Part shown: positions 5,402 to 5,747 of the stretch, piece after piece
Layout of the letters: each line of letters begins with the position of its first letter
Position numbering within the stretch: position 1 is the stretch's first letter
Assembly (NCBI GenBank): GCA_024206355.1
Contig: JAAGZM010000702.1
Coordinates: 1-5,747, forward strand
DNA: 5,747 nt
From: Gammaproteobacteria bacterium
Lineage (GTDB): Bacteria; Pseudomonadota; Gammaproteobacteria; Enterobacterales; GCA-2746155
Direction: 5' to 3'
Program-made: the position numbers and the translations under genes
Notes under the pieces: generated by a model
Told to the model about the DNA's origin: nothing
Database searches by the model: none
What the model saw: only the letters and a program-made list of their open reading frames with translations

Positions 5402-5747
5402 CTACAACCGCCATACCACATCACTAGTTTGTGCGATTGAATCTAGACGCTCGCCATGGCTCTCTAATTCTTCCTCTGTTGCAGAAATAACCGTTAGAGC
5501 CTCTCTACCGGTTTTCAAACGACGAATCGAAGTATCTGAGCCTGATGTAGCACCACTAGCGAGATCGTTACTAAGTGACAAGCTAGTCTGTCCACCAGTC
5601 ATTAGTAAATAAACATCCGCTAAAATTTCAGCATCTAATAATGCACCGTGCAAATCCCGGTGTGAGTTATCAGTACCGTAGCGTCTACACAGTGCATCCA
5701 AATTGTTCTTTTGCCCTGGATGTAGTTTCCTTGCCATAGATAAGGTA
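5402..5747 (-). CDS. dnaQ: DNA polymerase III epsilon subunit (3'-5' proofreading exonuclease), C-terminal part
   Basis: The frame is open to the right edge and ends at the TAG at 5404-5402, giving 114 residues, about the last 114 of the 243 in E. coli DnaQ. The ATG at 5737 is internal: the three codons before it encode Thr-Leu-Ser, matching the E. coli stretch SLAVARK. Epsilon removes mispaired bases within the polymerase III core. The visible part has the Exo III motif His-x4-Asp in LHGALLDAEI (His codon 5650-5648, Asp codon 5635-5633), equal to E. coli His162 and Asp167. The exonuclease domain ends near LLMTGGQ. Next comes QTSLSL (5590-5573), the position of the E. coli beta-clamp-binding motif QTSMAF. 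A flexible Ser/Gly/Thr-rich linker follows, then the C-terminal segment that in E. coli binds the alpha subunit (RLKTGREALTVISATEEEL onwards to VVWRL). The other catalytic motifs lie outside the window. Confidence 0.95.
   Translation of the reverse strand, partial: TLSMARKLHPGQKNNLDALCRRYGTDNSHRDLHGALLDAEILADVYLLMTGGQTSLSLSNDLASGATSGSDTSIRRLKTGREALTVISATEEELESHGERLDSIAQTSDVVWRL

Noticed and set aside
5735..5737. ATG at 5737 as the start of a short 111-residue protein
   Set aside because: The frame stays open to the window edge and the three codons upstream continue the DnaQ alignment, so this Met is internal.

Overview
The window carries the edge of one gene, five complete or nearly complete genes and one terminator. 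All have clear homologues in Gammaproteobacteria. FadR, NhaB, SohB and the epsilon subunit DnaQ all resemble their Escherichia coli counterparts along their whole visible length. The divergent fadR/nhaB pair is the same arrangement as in enteric bacteria. The DNA is visibly AT-rich, a Na+/H+ antiporter is present, and FadR lacks the insertion described for Vibrio. This suggests a low-GC, probably marine or otherwise salt-exposed gammaproteobacterium outside Vibrio and Enterobacteriaceae. I cannot name the genus.

Left part, minus strand, read right to left: fadR (3541 to 2810), sohB (2701 to 1586, TTG start), a gabD-type succinate-semialdehyde dehydrogenase (1540 to 92), and the first 27 codons of an S9-family (prolyl oligopeptidase-like) peptidase that starts at 82 and runs off the left edge. 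The gaps shrink from 108 to 45 to 9 bases and I see no convincing terminator between them. The last two genes are probably one transcription unit, and readthrough from fadR or sohB is possible.

Middle: a 207-base divergent intergenic region (3542-3748) separates fadR from nhaB. It holds an extended -10 element for fadR, a good ribosome binding site for nhaB, and several inverted repeats that look like operators.

Right part: nhaB on the plus strand (3749-5338) converges on the 3' portion of dnaQ on the minus strand (5402 to beyond 5747). A strong bidirectional intrinsic terminator (5342-5383) lies between them.

The genes serve different processes: fatty-acid regulation, inner-membrane proteolysis, semialdehyde oxidation, peptide cleavage, sodium/proton exchange and replication proofreading. 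They look like ordinary chromosomal housekeeping and metabolic genes. I see no mobile element, CRISPR array, RNA gene or defence system. The points most worth a second look are residue-level: a Glu in the dehydrogenase cofactor loop that predicts NAD+ use, altered acyl-CoA pocket positions in FadR, a near-consensus clamp-binding motif in DnaQ, a His-rich loop in NhaB, and the palindromes between fadR and nhaB.
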